From contig NZ_UWPJ01000017.1 in NCBI RefSeq assembly GCF_900606115.1, positions 238,606 through 302,605 of the forward strand: DNA of 64,000 nt, read 5' to 3'. A program made the position numbers and the translations under genes. Shown here in pieces: positions 9,701 through 17,457 of this stretch (positions are counted from its first letter, which is position 1; the number at the start of each line of letters is the position of its first letter). Source of the DNA: Pigmentiphaga humi. GTDB lineage: Bacteria; Pseudomonadota; Gammaproteobacteria; Burkholderiales; Burkholderiaceae_B. The notes under the pieces were generated by a model. It ran no database searches, was not told the origin of the DNA, and saw nothing but the letters and a program-made list of their open reading frames with translations.

Positions 9701-10907
9701 ACGGGCGGTGCGCCTGGACGACGGCATCCGGCTGCTCGACGGCACGCTCAAGGCCAGCCTGCGCGACGACCGCATCGTGCTCGATTCGCTGTCCTTCCCC
9801 AGCGTGATCCGCGTCACGCCGCGCGATTCGCGGGTGCGCGCCTGGATCCGCGACGAAAGCCAGGGCGGCAAGCTGGAGATCACGGCCGAATGGCGGCTTG
9901 CCGACGCGTCCGGCCAGGCGCGCCTGAAGGCCGACCGCTTCCCCGCCGTGCAGCGCGCCGACCGCTTCATCGCCGGTTCGGGCGAACTCACGATGGACAT
10001 CGCGCCGGCCCGCATGCGCGTGGCCGGACTGTTCGACGTGGATACGGGCTGGGTCGACCTCGGCACCCAGGCGCCCGCCACGCTGTCCGACGACGTCTAT
10101 GTGCGTCGCAGCGGCGAAGAGCGGCCCAAGAAAACGCTGGATGTGGCGATCGACGTCGGCGTGAAGCTGGGCAACCGCTTCTACCTGACCGGCTTCGGCC
10201 TGGATACCGGCGTCTCCGGCGAGCTGAAGGTCGCCGGCACGGGCGGCGCGCTGAGTTCGAGCGGCACCGTGCGTACGCGCGGCGGCCGCTTCGATGCCTA
10301 TGGCCAGACCTTGACCGTGCGGCGCGGCGTGATCACCTTCCAGGGCCCGCTCGACGATCCCCTGCTGGACATCGTCGCCGTGCGCGTCGGCCCGCGCGTG
10401 GAGGCGGGCGTGCAGATCAGCGGCACGGCGCGCCGGCCGCGCATCGCGCTGACGTCTTCCCCGGAGGTGAGCGATGTCGAGAAACTGTCATGGCTGCTGC
10501 TGGGGCGCGGCCCGGACGAGGGCGGCGGCAGCGCCGACGCCACGCTGCTGCTCAGCGCCGCGACCTCGCTGCTCGGACCCAAGGGCAGCGAGCCGATCTC
10601 GCGCCAGCTCGGCCTGGACGAGATCGGGGTGCGGTCCGGCAACGTCGGAAGTTCGCGCGGCCTCTTGCCCGACCGAACGGTGGCGGGGGACAGCACTTCG
10701 TCCTACAACGCCATCTCCAACAGCCAGTTCCTGGTCGTCGGCAAACGCTTGAGCGACCGTATCTACGCCAGTTTCGAACAGGCGCTGTCGGGCCGGGACG
10801 GCGTGGTCAAGCTGAGCTACCAGCTCAGCCGGCGCCTCTCCGTGGTCGCCAAGGGCGGCACCCTGAACGGGCTGGACCTGCTGTACTACGTGCTGTTCGA
10901 CGACTGA
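6783..10907 (+). CDS. tamB: Translocation and assembly module protein TamB
   Basis: This 1374-residue protein spans the periplasm. It has a basic N-terminus (PPRRRRRWPWVL) and one transmembrane helix (about residues 20-45). A very long repetitive beta-rich region of AsmA/TamB type follows, and the conserved DUF490/TamB C-terminal domain occupies about residues 1030-1374, ending LNGLDLLYYVLFDD. It partners TamA in outer-membrane biogenesis. The start is a TTG at 6783 that shares four bases (TTGA) with the tamA stop, so the two genes are translationally coupled. No strong separate ribosome site is visible. The length is typical for the family. Confidence 0.93.
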   Translation: MSPPAAQRPPVPPRRRRRWPWVLAGGLALAAAALVGAAAWVATTAPGAAWALRTGVALAGGTAQVDGLRGSVAGGLEIERLEVRLPAVDADVEGLRLAVAWRALRGMRLHVRELAAQRVRLGLRPSDEPDTPLASLRLPLAVDVDKLAVGELVIDNDGERLPVTLAGLDMRAGSSGAEHRILLANLQVQAPQAVATLRGEARLGADAPFSVQASMHAVGRQQSHGFDLNATATGSLEQLDFSLRGDGAGVGVDARGQAALLAGFPLRGLNLHLKGIDPSAWVAGAPEANLGLDAELAIRPDSDPLILEGPITLRNAAARPLDKNGVPVSAVAAQLSVPVETFERLDLGALTIDLLGGGKLQGQVAWRRADAPDDAVGNLDGRLEVRNLDASKLHGAALPTRMGGTVAFKADAAVQSVQASLADRSRELPLALKLAARVQEQVVHLTQLELAAGEARAQGQGQLQLDDPGRFAAELKLDRFDPARWVRSSVMPPARVSARVELKGALKPQPQGSAVLKIDEGSRWNGEPLDGRLDLAFAGARIGHIDAALGAGSNRLSAKGAFGHAGDRLVFDVQAPQLAKLSGLLGGRLAARGTLGDTLDAPMLDMTLDAGELALPGGVRVARGQGRVDLGAAKPAATARSRQAGGFAAAPADIDLRLEGVSVSDAPQATMRQGTLRLQGTMASHEGSVEAEFVPADQSAPATLAVRFDGGWSEGGGKARDALAGWRGTISAFDLARPPVGLSLQAPLALSYLPGAAAPQWQWEAGAAQVALSLPGGQRGMLIHDGSRGGDGRWESRGRVEGLAWAPDLTMDALAGKTVPADRVVVLDADWNVRFAGALQGDVAIRRRGGDLWVPGEPPFPLGLRTLDLNVRAVPDGNDGRSRVTLQGMVEGERLGSVRVDGQAGVVARGGSVALDRDRPAQAQAQVDICDLSWVSLFTGDAVELGGRVAGTVQVVQQGGQWRASGGLQGDGIRAVRLDDGIRLLDGTLKASLRDDRIVLDSLSFPSVIRVTPRDSRVRAWIRDESQGGKLEITAEWRLADASGQARLKADRFPAVQRADRFIAGSGELTMDIAPARMRVAGLFDVDTGWVDLGTQAPATLSDDVYVRRSGEERPKKTLDVAIDVGVKLGNRFYLTGFGLDTGVSGELKVAGTGGALSSSGTVRTRGGRFDAYGQTLTVRRGVITFQGPLDDPLLDIVAVRVGPRVEAGVQISGTARRPRIALTSSPEVSDVEKLSWLLLGRGPDEGGGSADATLLLSAATSLLGPKGSEPISRQLGLDEIGVRSGNVGSSRGLLPDRTVAGDSTSSYNAISNSQFLVVGKRLSDRIYASFEQALSGRDGVVKLSYQLSRRLSVVAKGGTLNGLDLLYYVLFDD

Positions 10908-10952
10908 GCCGGGCGCGCGGCTGCGCGCTCGATCCTGCCGATGTTCCCGGAT

Positions 10953-12221
10953 TCAGTCCCGGGCCGGCAGCACGCGGCCGCGCACGCTGCCGAGCTCGAT
11001 GCGGAGTTCTCCACGGCGCGCCTCGCCGCGGATCACGACTTCGTCGCCGTCCTCCAGGAAGGTCCGGCTCGATCCGTCGGGCAGCGCCAGCGGCTGCGAG
11101 CCGTTGCGGGTCATCTCCAGCAGGCTGCCCATGGCGTCGCCGGCCGGACCGCTGATCGTGCCCGAACCCATCAGGTCGCCCGCGCGGACGTTGCAGCCGC
11201 TGCTGGTGTGGTGGGCGAGCTGCTGCGGCATGGTCCAGTACAGGTGCCGGAAGTTGCTCCGCGCGATCGGCGCGCGCGCGCCGCCGGCCGTGGCCAGTTC
11301 CACCGTCAGTTCGATATCGTAGGCGTGGCGGTCCTGCTCGCGCAGGTAGGGCAGCGGGGCGGGGTCCTGGACCGGGGCGTCCACACGGAAAGGCTCGAGC
11401 GCGTCGAGCGTGACCACCCAGGGCGAGATCGAGGTGGCGAAGGCCTTGCCCTGGAACGGCCCCAGCGGGACGTATTCCCAGCGCTGGATGTCGCGCGCGC
11501 TCCAGTCGTTCATCAGGACCATGCCGAAAATATGCTCGGCGGCCTGATCCGGCCCGATGCGCGTGCCGAGCTCCGACCCGCGGCCGATGAAGAACGCGGT
11601 TTCCAGTTCGAAGTCGAGCTGCCGGCAAGCGCCCCATGCGGGCGCGCCGCCGGCGACCGGCAACTGGCCCATGGGGCGGTGGAAATCGTGCCCGGATAGC
11701 ACCACCGAGCTGGCCCGGCCGTTGTAGCCGATGGGCATGTGCTTCCAGTTCGGCGACAAGGCGTTGGCCGGGTCGCGGAACAGCTTGCCGACATTGGTGG
11801 CGTGCTCTTCGGACGAATAGAAATCGGTGTAGGACGCGATCTCGAAGGGCAGGTGCAGCGTGCTTTGTTCCATCGGAACGAACGCGCGGACGCGCAGGTC
11901 CGCGTCGTCGCGCAGGCGCGGGTCCTGACCGGATAGCAGCGCCGCCAGCCGGGCGCGCACCGCGGCCCAGGTCGGCCGGCCGGTGGCGGCGTAGGCGTTC
12001 AGGCTGCCCTGGCCGAACAGCCTGGCCTCGTCCGCAACGGGCAGCAGCCCGGCGCGTTCCAGCGCGTGCAGATCGACGATCCAGCCGCCCAGGGCCACGC
12101 CGGCGCGCATGCCCTGGCCGGGCGTGGAGAAAATGCCGTAGGGCAGGTTCTGGATGGGAAAGCCGCTGTCGGGAGCGACCTCGACGAAGGCGCGCAGCGA
12201 TGGATCGATGATCTCGAACAT
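10953..12221 (-). CDS. fahA: Fumarylacetoacetase
   Basis: This 422-residue enzyme hydrolyses fumarylacetoacetate to fumarate and acetoacetate, the last step of the homogentisate (tyrosine/phenylalanine) pathway. It has the N-terminal SH3-like FAH domain (FPIQNLPYGIFSTPGQGMRAG) and the catalytic FAH domain. The latter shows HATNVGKLFRDPANALSPNW, GYNGRASSVVLSG and a metal-site ELETAFFIGRGSELG, and a C-terminal region with GSGTISGP. It is the third gene of a cupin-Bug-FahA unit, starting 9 bp after the Bug gene. No homogentisate dioxygenase is in the window. It could therefore serve a related 3,5-dioxo acid rather than tyrosine breakdown. Confidence 0.9.
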   Translation of the reverse strand: MFEIIDPSLRAFVEVAPDSGFPIQNLPYGIFSTPGQGMRAGVALGGWIVDLHALERAGLLPVADEARLFGQGSLNAYAATGRPTWAAVRARLAALLSGQDPRLRDDADLRVRAFVPMEQSTLHLPFEIASYTDFYSSEEHATNVGKLFRDPANALSPNWKHMPIGYNGRASSVVLSGHDFHRPMGQLPVAGGAPAWGACRQLDFELETAFFIGRGSELGTRIGPDQAAEHIFGMVLMNDWSARDIQRWEYVPLGPFQGKAFATSISPWVVTLDALEPFRVDAPVQDPAPLPYLREQDRHAYDIELTVELATAGGARAPIARSNFRHLYWTMPQQLAHHTSSGCNVRAGDLMGSGTISGPAGDAMGSLLEMTRNGSQPLALPDGSSRTFLEDGDEVVIRGEARRGELRIELGSVRGRVLPARD

Positions 12222-12230
12222 GGACGGTTC

Positions 12231-13184
12231 TCAGTTGCCGGTTTTCAACAGGCCCAGGGACTGGATCAGCGCACGGTTGGTGTCGTGGTCGCCGGCCAGC
12301 CGGGCCGCGAAGGTCGCGCTGTTCAGGTAGCTTACCTGCTGGTACAGCTGGCTCGCCGCGGTCTGGAATTCGGTTTTTTCCGTGGCGGTGCGGCAGGCCT
12401 GCTCCAGTTTGTCACGCGTCGCCTGCGCCACGCCGCGGTTGACGTAGAGGCCGTTGCGGGCGATGACCGCGTGCTTGATGCCGAACTCGGTGATGGCCGG
12501 CACGTCGGGCAGGCCCGGCAGACGCTTGTCGCCGTACACCGCCAGGATGCGCAAATCCTTGCCGACCACAGACGAGACGCCCAGCGCGCCGAAATCGACG
12601 TGTCCGCCCAGCAGTTGCGGAATGACCTGCGCATCGCCGCGGAACGCGATCTCGTTGAAGGACACGTTCGAGGACTTGGCCAGGTTGGCCGTGGCCAGGT
12701 GCGGCACCGATCCCGGTCCGGCGTGGCCGTAGGACAGCTTGCCGGGCTGGGCGCGGGCCTGGTCGAGCAGCTCCTTGAGCGACTGGATGGGCGATTCCTT
12801 GCGCACGGCGATGACGAACGGATTCTCGAAGATCTGGCAGATCGGCGTGATGCTGTCCGGCTGGTAGGGCACGCGGCCCATCAGGTAGGGCGCCTGGGTC
12901 AGCGGCGAGGACGGCGAGAACAGCACGATATGGCCGTCAGGCCGCGCATTGGCCACCGCCGCCACGCCTATCGTGCCGCCCGCGCCGTCGCGGTTGTTGA
13001 CCACGACCTGGGTCGAGAGGATGTCGGCCAGTTCGCGGCTGAAGGCGCGGGCCATGACGTCCACGCTGCCGCCCGCCGAATACGGAACGATGATTTCGAT
13101 GGAATGGACCGGATAGGTTTGCGCCGCGGCGGTGCCGCAGAAGGCGGCGAACAGGGCGGCGAACAGCCGGTTGGTCGTGCGCAT
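12231..13184 (-). CDS. Bug/TctC-family periplasmic solute-binding protein
   Basis: This 317-residue receptor starts at the ATG at 13184, preceded by AAGGAGACC. It has a signal peptide (MRTTNRLFAALFAAFCGTA, cleavage after AAAQ). The family marks are YPVHSIEIIVPYSAGGSVD, NRDGAGGTIGVAAV and ARPDGHIVLF. The open frame continues upstream through the cupin gene region in another frame, but that extension is a shadow. It sits between a cupin gene (26 bp upstream) and fahA (9 bp downstream), which implies a carboxylated substrate that is degraded through the FahA step. No TctAB partner is present locally. Confidence 0.93.
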   Translation of the reverse strand: MRTTNRLFAALFAAFCGTAAAQTYPVHSIEIIVPYSAGGSVDVMARAFSRELADILSTQVVVNNRDGAGGTIGVAAVANARPDGHIVLFSPSSPLTQAPYLMGRVPYQPDSITPICQIFENPFVIAVRKESPIQSLKELLDQARAQPGKLSYGHAGPGSVPHLATANLAKSSNVSFNEIAFRGDAQVIPQLLGGHVDFGALGVSSVVGKDLRILAVYGDKRLPGLPDVPAITEFGIKHAVIARNGLYVNRGVAQATRDKLEQACRTATEKTEFQTAASQLYQQVSYLNSATFAARLAGDHDTNRALIQSLGLLKTGN

Positions 13185-13210
13185 GAAGGTCTCCTTATGC
13201 TTGTTTGATA

Positions 13211-13783
13211 TCAGGGGTGGGCCGCGATGGCCGGATCGAACTTGCCGTCGACCAGTACGAAGAGGACGCGTGCGGGAGCGTCGGTGCGGTTGGTCCAGGC
13301 GTGGTTGGTGCCGCGCTGGATCAGCACCTCGCCCGCCTTGAGCGCGACTTCGGATTCGTCCAGCAGCATGGTGATCTCGCCCTCCAGGACGATCGCATAG
13401 TCGATGGTCTCGGTGCGATGCATGAACGGGTGGCGCTTGGGCGCGTCGCCGTGTCCGGTCAGGGCATGGTCGCCGCCGAACATGGCGAAGGCCTGCCTGG
13501 CCGCGTCGGCATCGACGTCGCGCAGCTCCTGGCCGGCCGGCGGGAACTCGATGATGCGCACTACCGTGCCCTGCGCGGGCGGGGTGAGCGTGACCGGCCC
13601 CAGCGTCGGGTCGGGGCCGTTGCCGATGGGCGCGGGCGCGGCCGGCGTCAGCCAGAGCTGGGTCAGGTAATAGCCGGGCCGGCTGGGGTCGTGGCGAACA
13701 TTGGGCGCGTGGCCGTCTTCCAGGACGACGGCGCGGCCTTGCGCGTCGTGGCCCGTCACGACGCGGCGGATCTTTCCTTGCAT
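13211..13783 (-). CDS. Cupin-domain protein
   Basis: This 190-residue protein begins at the ATG at 13783, with AAAGGAG seven bases upstream. The C-terminal half is a single cupin barrel: HPFMHRTETIDYAIVLEGEI carries the first motif and GEVLIQRGTNHAWTNRTDAP the second, with His residues placed to bind a metal. The first 90 residues look like a second, degenerate cupin half (GHDAQGRAVVLEDG). Proteins like this occur beside Bug receptors and ring-cleavage genes in Burkholderiales. The enzyme activity is unknown. It is the first gene of the operon under the promoter at 13829-13857. Confidence 0.8.
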   Translation of the reverse strand: MQGKIRRVVTGHDAQGRAVVLEDGHAPNVRHDPSRPGYYLTQLWLTPAAPAPIGNGPDPTLGPVTLTPPAQGTVVRIIEFPPAGQELRDVDADAARQAFAMFGGDHALTGHGDAPKRHPFMHRTETIDYAIVLEGEITMLLDESEVALKAGEVLIQRGTNHAWTNRTDAPARVLFVLVDGKFDPAIAAHP

Positions 13784-13828
13784 GACTCTCCTTTGTTGGC
13801 GCGGACATGGAGCGCGCCGATCGGCGCA

Positions 13829-13857
13829 ATGATAGGAATCCGGCAAAATTAAGTCAA
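13829..13857 (-). promoter_or_regulatory. Promoter of the cupin-Bug-fahA operon
   Basis: Read on the minus strand, there is a TTGACT -35 (13857-13852) and a TATCAT -10 (13834-13829) separated by exactly 17 bases. Both are near the sigma-70 consensus. The -10 lies 46 bases upstream of the cupin ATG. The -35 overlaps the palindrome at 13851-13868, so a bound repressor would block polymerase. Confidence 0.7.
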
Positions 13858-13880
13858 TCGATTGATTTAATCATTTGACT
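13851..13880. promoter_or_regulatory. Probable TetR-type operator between the cupin operon and the regulator gene
   Basis: TCAATCGATTGA (13854-13865) is a perfect 12-base palindrome, and its flanks are near-symmetric (AAG...TTT, 13851-13868). A wider inverted repeat, AGTCAA (13852-13857) and TTGACT (13875-13880), encloses it. This is the only AT-rich stretch in the divergent spacer. The adjacent TetR regulator at 13940 is the obvious candidate to bind it; that link is inferred. Confidence 0.65.
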
Positions 13881-13939
13881 GAATCGTTGTGCCGAATTTG
13901 CAGTTAAGATGCCGACTGTTCCATTGCCGCGCCCTATCC

Positions 13940-14611
13940 ATGTCCACCGCTGCCGACCCCGCACCCGCGGACGAAGCCTCCACCCGCGACCGCATCGTCG
14001 ACGTTGCCGAACGCCTGTTCGCCGAACACGGCTACAACGGCGTCTCGCTGCGCACCATCACGGCCACCGCCGGGGCCAACATGGCGGCGGTGCACTATTA
14101 CTTCCGCACCAAGGAAGGCCTGCTGCGCGCCATCTTCGAGGCGCGCGCCGGCCGCATGAGCGCCGAGCGGCGCGCCTTGCTGCAGGCCTGCGCGGCCGCC
14201 GCCGGCGCCGGCCGCCCGCCGGTGCGTGCCGTGCTGGAGGCCTTCATCGGCCCCGGCATGCGCATCGGCCAGACCGAGCAGGGAGCGACCTTCAACCGAC
14301 TGTCGGCCATCTGCTCGGTCGAACCGGACCCCACCGTCAAGAACATCGTCTTCGGCGTGCACGACGAAGTCGCTCGCCTGTTCGTGGACCTGCTGGCCCG
14401 CGCCTGCCCGCGGCTGTCGCGCGACGAGCTGTACCTGCGCCTGCAGTGCGTGTTCGGCTGCATGATGTACATCCGCGCCGACAATGGCCGCGTCGCCCGG
14501 CTGATGCCGGACATCGTCCCGCAGGCCGCCTCGGCAGCGGGCGTCGAGGCGACGCTGTCGCGCATGCTGGACTTCCTGGTGGCGGGGCTGGAGGCGCCCT
14601 CCGGCAAATAG
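13940..14611 (+). CDS. TetR-family transcriptional regulator
   Basis: This 223-residue repressor-type protein has an N-terminal TetR helix-turn-helix (ERLFAEHGYNGVSLRTITA, then ANMAAVHYYFRTKEGLLRAI, about residues 18-62). The C-terminal all-helical ligand domain has no recognisable ligand signature. The ATG at 13940 is preferred over an in-frame ATG at 13889, because the earlier start would add an unrelated Cys/Leu-rich leader. It is transcribed away from the cupin-Bug-fahA operon. The palindromic site between them suggests that it represses that operon and itself until an inducer from the pathway appears. Confidence 0.9.
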   Translation: MSTAADPAPADEASTRDRIVDVAERLFAEHGYNGVSLRTITATAGANMAAVHYYFRTKEGLLRAIFEARAGRMSAERRALLQACAAAAGAGRPPVRAVLEAFIGPGMRIGQTEQGATFNRLSAICSVEPDPTVKNIVFGVHDEVARLFVDLLARACPRLSRDELYLRLQCVFGCMMYIRADNGRVARLMPDIVPQAASAAGVEATLSRMLDFLVAGLEAPSGK

Positions 14612-14638
14612 CGTCTGCGGGCTGCCGCCGCCGGGGCC

Positions 14639-15547
14639 TCAAAGCGCCTGGCCGATTTCCAGCAGCAGCGCGCGCAGCCACTGCTGGGATGGACTCGCGT
14701 TCGTGCGTTCATGCCAGAGCTGCGATACGACAAATTCGCCGAGCGGCAGCGGATGCGGCGCCATGCGCAGCGGATAGAGTCCGCAGAAAGACGTGGCGAC
14801 GCGGCGGGTGATCGTTGCGATCAGGTCGGTACATACCAGCGTGGGCGGGATGGACAGCATGTGGGGCACCTGCGCGGCCACATCGCGCGATACGCCGTGC
14901 TGCTGCATGGCGTCCTGCAGCACGCGCTCGCGCGCGCCGTTCTGGCGCGGCATGGCGACGTGCCGGTGGGAGGCGAAATGTTGCGCATCGATGCTGCGTC
15001 CGTCCAAGGGGTGGCCGATGCGATGCAGGCAGACGTAGTCGTCCCTGAACAGTTCCTGGCGGTAGACCGGATACATGGCGGTGGGCACGGGCGAGAGCAC
15101 CAGGTCCACTCTGCCCAGCAAGAGCAGTTCTTCGGGCATCAGCGGCTCGATCGGATGAATGGCCACCGACACGGAGGGCGCGACGGATGCCAGCCGTTGC
15201 ATGAGGGGCGGAAGCAGCATGAAGCTGACGTAGTCCGTGGCGGCGATGTTGAAATGCAGCCGCGCCGAGTGCGGCGCGAACGGCGCCGAAGGGGAGGCCA
15301 GCGCGTGCAGCGCGAGGATGGCCTGGCGAACCGACGTGGCCATTTCCATGGCCTTGTGGGTGGGAACGACACCTCTTCCATTGCGCAGGAACAGCGGGTC
15401 GCGAAAAATCTCGCGCAGCTGCGCCAGCCCCTTGCTGACGGCGGACTGGCTGATATCGATGCGGTCCGCGGCGCGCGTGACGTTGCCTTCGGACAGCACC
15501 GCATCGAAGATCATCAGGAGATGCAGGTCGACGTGTTTGACATCCAT
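14639..15547 (-). CDS. LysR-family transcriptional regulator
   Basis: This 302-residue protein has the LysR winged helix at the N-terminus (LHLLMIFDAVLSEGNVTRAA, then SQSAVSKGLAQLREIFRDPLF). A full substrate-binding domain follows. The style (DVKHVDLHLL start, REIFRDPLFLRNGRGVVPT) places it in the NodD/PnbR/LinR-like branch that governs aromatic degradation. It is divergent from an amidohydrolase and Bug gene pair at 15914, the likely target. A T-N11-A site lies between them, 67 bp from its start codon. Its 3' end is 27 bp from the convergent TetR gene. Confidence 0.9.
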   Translation of the reverse strand: MDVKHVDLHLLMIFDAVLSEGNVTRAADRIDISQSAVSKGLAQLREIFRDPLFLRNGRGVVPTHKAMEMATSVRQAILALHALASPSAPFAPHSARLHFNIAATDYVSFMLLPPLMQRLASVAPSVSVAIHPIEPLMPEELLLLGRVDLVLSPVPTAMYPVYRQELFRDDYVCLHRIGHPLDGRSIDAQHFASHRHVAMPRQNGARERVLQDAMQQHGVSRDVAAQVPHMLSIPPTLVCTDLIATITRRVATSFCGLYPLRMAPHPLPLGEFVVSQLWHERTNASPSQQWLRALLLEIGQAL

Positions 15548-15613
15548 GTATGGGCGCTCGTTGATGGCATGTTTGCGACATTGCGCGGCCGGGCAGGGCC
15601 TTCATAATCAAAT

Positions 15614-15628
15614 ATTCCACTTGGGAAT
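15614..15628. promoter_or_regulatory. Candidate LysR-binding box (T-N11-A)
   Basis: ATTCCACTTGGGAAT is an inverted repeat ATTCC/GGAAT with a 5-base spacer and fits the LysR consensus T-N11-A. It is placed between the divergent LysR gene (start 15547) and the amidohydrolase gene. This position suits autoregulation and activation of the target operon. Confidence 0.55.
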
Positions 15629-15837
15629 CGATATAGACAATCCCTGTGGCTTGCGCCGCGCAGGCCAGACTGCAGCTATCGCGGCACGCGTTTTCTACCT
15701 CTTCCGGTGCGCGTTTTCCCTTTGAACGTGCCGTTTTGCATCGAATCGGTGCTTCTGCGCGCATGACGGCCGCGCAGTGGTGCGCGTCTCCCCGCTGTTC
15801 GGTCGCCGGTCCCTGGATTGACAGTCCGTGTGTTTGA

Positions 15838-15849
15838 TCAGCATGCTGA
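15838..15849. promoter_or_regulatory. 12-base palindrome upstream of amidohydrolase
   Basis: TCAGCATGCTGA is a perfect palindrome 65 bases before the chosen start at 15914 and 14 bases after a TTGACA hexamer (15818-15823). It could be an operator for a second regulator. No candidate protein is evident in the window. Confidence 0.35.
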
Positions 15850-15913
15850 GTATGTGCCGTCGGTGACGAATCGATGGGCCGAATATTCGCAGAACACGGA
15901 GGGTATGACCAGG

Positions 15914-17404
15914 ATGAAAACCAGGATCAACGGCGAGTGGGTGGTGGGATTCAAGGACGGGCGGCACGCGCTGTACCGCGATGCATGCGTGGTCTACGAA
16001 GGCGATCGCATCGTGCATGCGGGGGACGGCTACGAAGGAGAGGCGGACCGCGTCATCGAGGCGCCGGGCTGTCTGCTGATGCCCGGGTTCATCGACACGC
16101 ACGTGCATTCCGGCCATCGCGCCTTGCACAAGCTGCTGACCGACATCGGCCGCCCCGATCTGTTCGGCCAGCCCTACATGGAAGTCACGATTGCGCGCGC
16201 CGGCACGCGCATACAGGGCTATCCCAACTATCTGACCCGGGAGCAGGCGCAAGTGGACGCCGGCGTCGCCCTGCATGCCGCGTTCACGGTGAGCGAGCTG
16301 CTGCGCAACGGCGTGACGACGTTCGTCGAACTGGGCGGACACGTCATCGTCCAGGAAGCGCTGTGGAAACAGTGCGAGGCGCTCGGGATCCGCGGTTATC
16401 TCGGGCCGGGGTACGACAGCGGGCGCTGGGCTTCCGACGAGGACGGCAACCTGACGCGCGCCCCCTACCCGGACGGCGGATTGCATCTGTTCAACGATGC
16501 CGTGGCATTCATCGAGCGCGTCGAGGCCGACGCCAGCGACCTGGTGCACGGGATACTGGTGCCGCGCGAGGTGGAAAATTGCAGCGTGGACATCCTGCGC
16601 AGGACGGTCGCCGCCGCGCGCGACCTGGGGGTGCCGATGGCGACCCATGCGGGCTACAACGTGATCGAGTTCTACGAGACCGTGCGCGAATACCGCAAGA
16701 CGCCGATCGAACTGCTGGACAGTGTCGAGATGCTGACACCGGCGCTCAACATCGGCCATGCGAACTTCATCTCCGATAGTCCCAGGCTGAACTATTCGGG
16801 CGGCAGCGACCTGCGGCGCATGGGCGACGGCAAGGTCTCCGTTTCCCACTGCCCGGTCAACATCGTGCGGCGCGCCCGTGTGCTGGATTCATGGAAGTCG
16901 TACCGCGAGGCGGGCGTGAACATGACGATAGGCAGCGATACGTATCCGCGCGACATGATCATGAACATGCGCACGGCGTCCTATCACGGCAAGGTCATGA
17001 GCCACGATCTGACCGCGGCCACGGCCGAAGAGGTTTTCGAGGCCGCCACGCTGGGCGGGGCGCGATCGCTGGGCCGGGACGATCTCGGCAGGCTCGCTCC
17101 GGGCGCCAAGGCGGACATCGTCGCGATCAACCTGGCCCGCAAGGACGTGCTGCGCTACGGTCCGATCTGGGATCCGATCCGCAGCCTGGTCGAATGCGGC
17201 GTGGGCGACGACGTCGATATGGTCATCACCAGCGGCGAGGTCCGCATGCGCGAAGGCCGGATTCCGGATGTCGACCTGGGCGCGCTGCGGGGCGAGGCCC
17301 AGGCCTTCGCCGAACGGGTGTGGGGCCAGGTCCAGGACTGGGATCCGCTGCGGCGCACGGCGCGCATGATGTGCCCCCCTTCTTTCTGCCCGGATTGCGA
17401 ATGA
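15914..17404 (+). CDS. Metal-dependent amidohydrolase (TRZ/ATZ chlorohydrolase-deaminase type)
   Basis: This roughly 496-residue enzyme belongs to the subtype I amidohydrolases. Metal ligands are visible as HxH in FIDTHVHSGH (about residues 58-60), a His in MATHAGYN, a His in NIGHANF and an Asp in TIGSDTYP. The family deaminates or dechlorinates heterocycles or hydrolyses amidines, and the substrate is not predictable. Two ATGs compete: 15905 is only one base from GGAGGG, while 15914 has it 10 bases away and is preferred. The C-terminus is Cys-rich (CPPSFCPDCE). A Bug receptor follows on the same strand. Confidence 0.85.
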   Translation: MKTRINGEWVVGFKDGRHALYRDACVVYEGDRIVHAGDGYEGEADRVIEAPGCLLMPGFIDTHVHSGHRALHKLLTDIGRPDLFGQPYMEVTIARAGTRIQGYPNYLTREQAQVDAGVALHAAFTVSELLRNGVTTFVELGGHVIVQEALWKQCEALGIRGYLGPGYDSGRWASDEDGNLTRAPYPDGGLHLFNDAVAFIERVEADASDLVHGILVPREVENCSVDILRRTVAAARDLGVPMATHAGYNVIEFYETVREYRKTPIELLDSVEMLTPALNIGHANFISDSPRLNYSGGSDLRRMGDGKVSVSHCPVNIVRRARVLDSWKSYREAGVNMTIGSDTYPRDMIMNMRTASYHGKVMSHDLTAATAEEVFEAATLGGARSLGRDDLGRLAPGAKADIVAINLARKDVLRYGPIWDPIRSLVECGVGDDVDMVITSGEVRMREGRIPDVDLGALRGEAQAFAERVWGQVQDWDPLRRTARMMCPPSFCPDCE

Positions 17405-17457
17405 GCGGGATCCGCTCATTCGCCGCCCCGGTGTTCGATCGTTTCGAGGATATGTCC

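Larger units (their letters stand above)
15548..15913. other. Divergent regulatory region between LysR gene and amidohydrolase
   Basis: This 366 bp spacer contains a LysR-type box at 15614-15628, a TTGACA hexamer at 15818-15823 and a 12-base palindrome at 15838-15849. No good -10 was found 16-18 bases from the TTGACA. No supported ORF is present. Confidence 0.5.

Noticed and set aside
12231..13829. 532-residue fusion of a Bug protein with an upstream region
   Set aside because: The first 215 residues are the out-of-frame shadow of the cupin gene. A good ribosome site and signal peptide place the true start at 13184.
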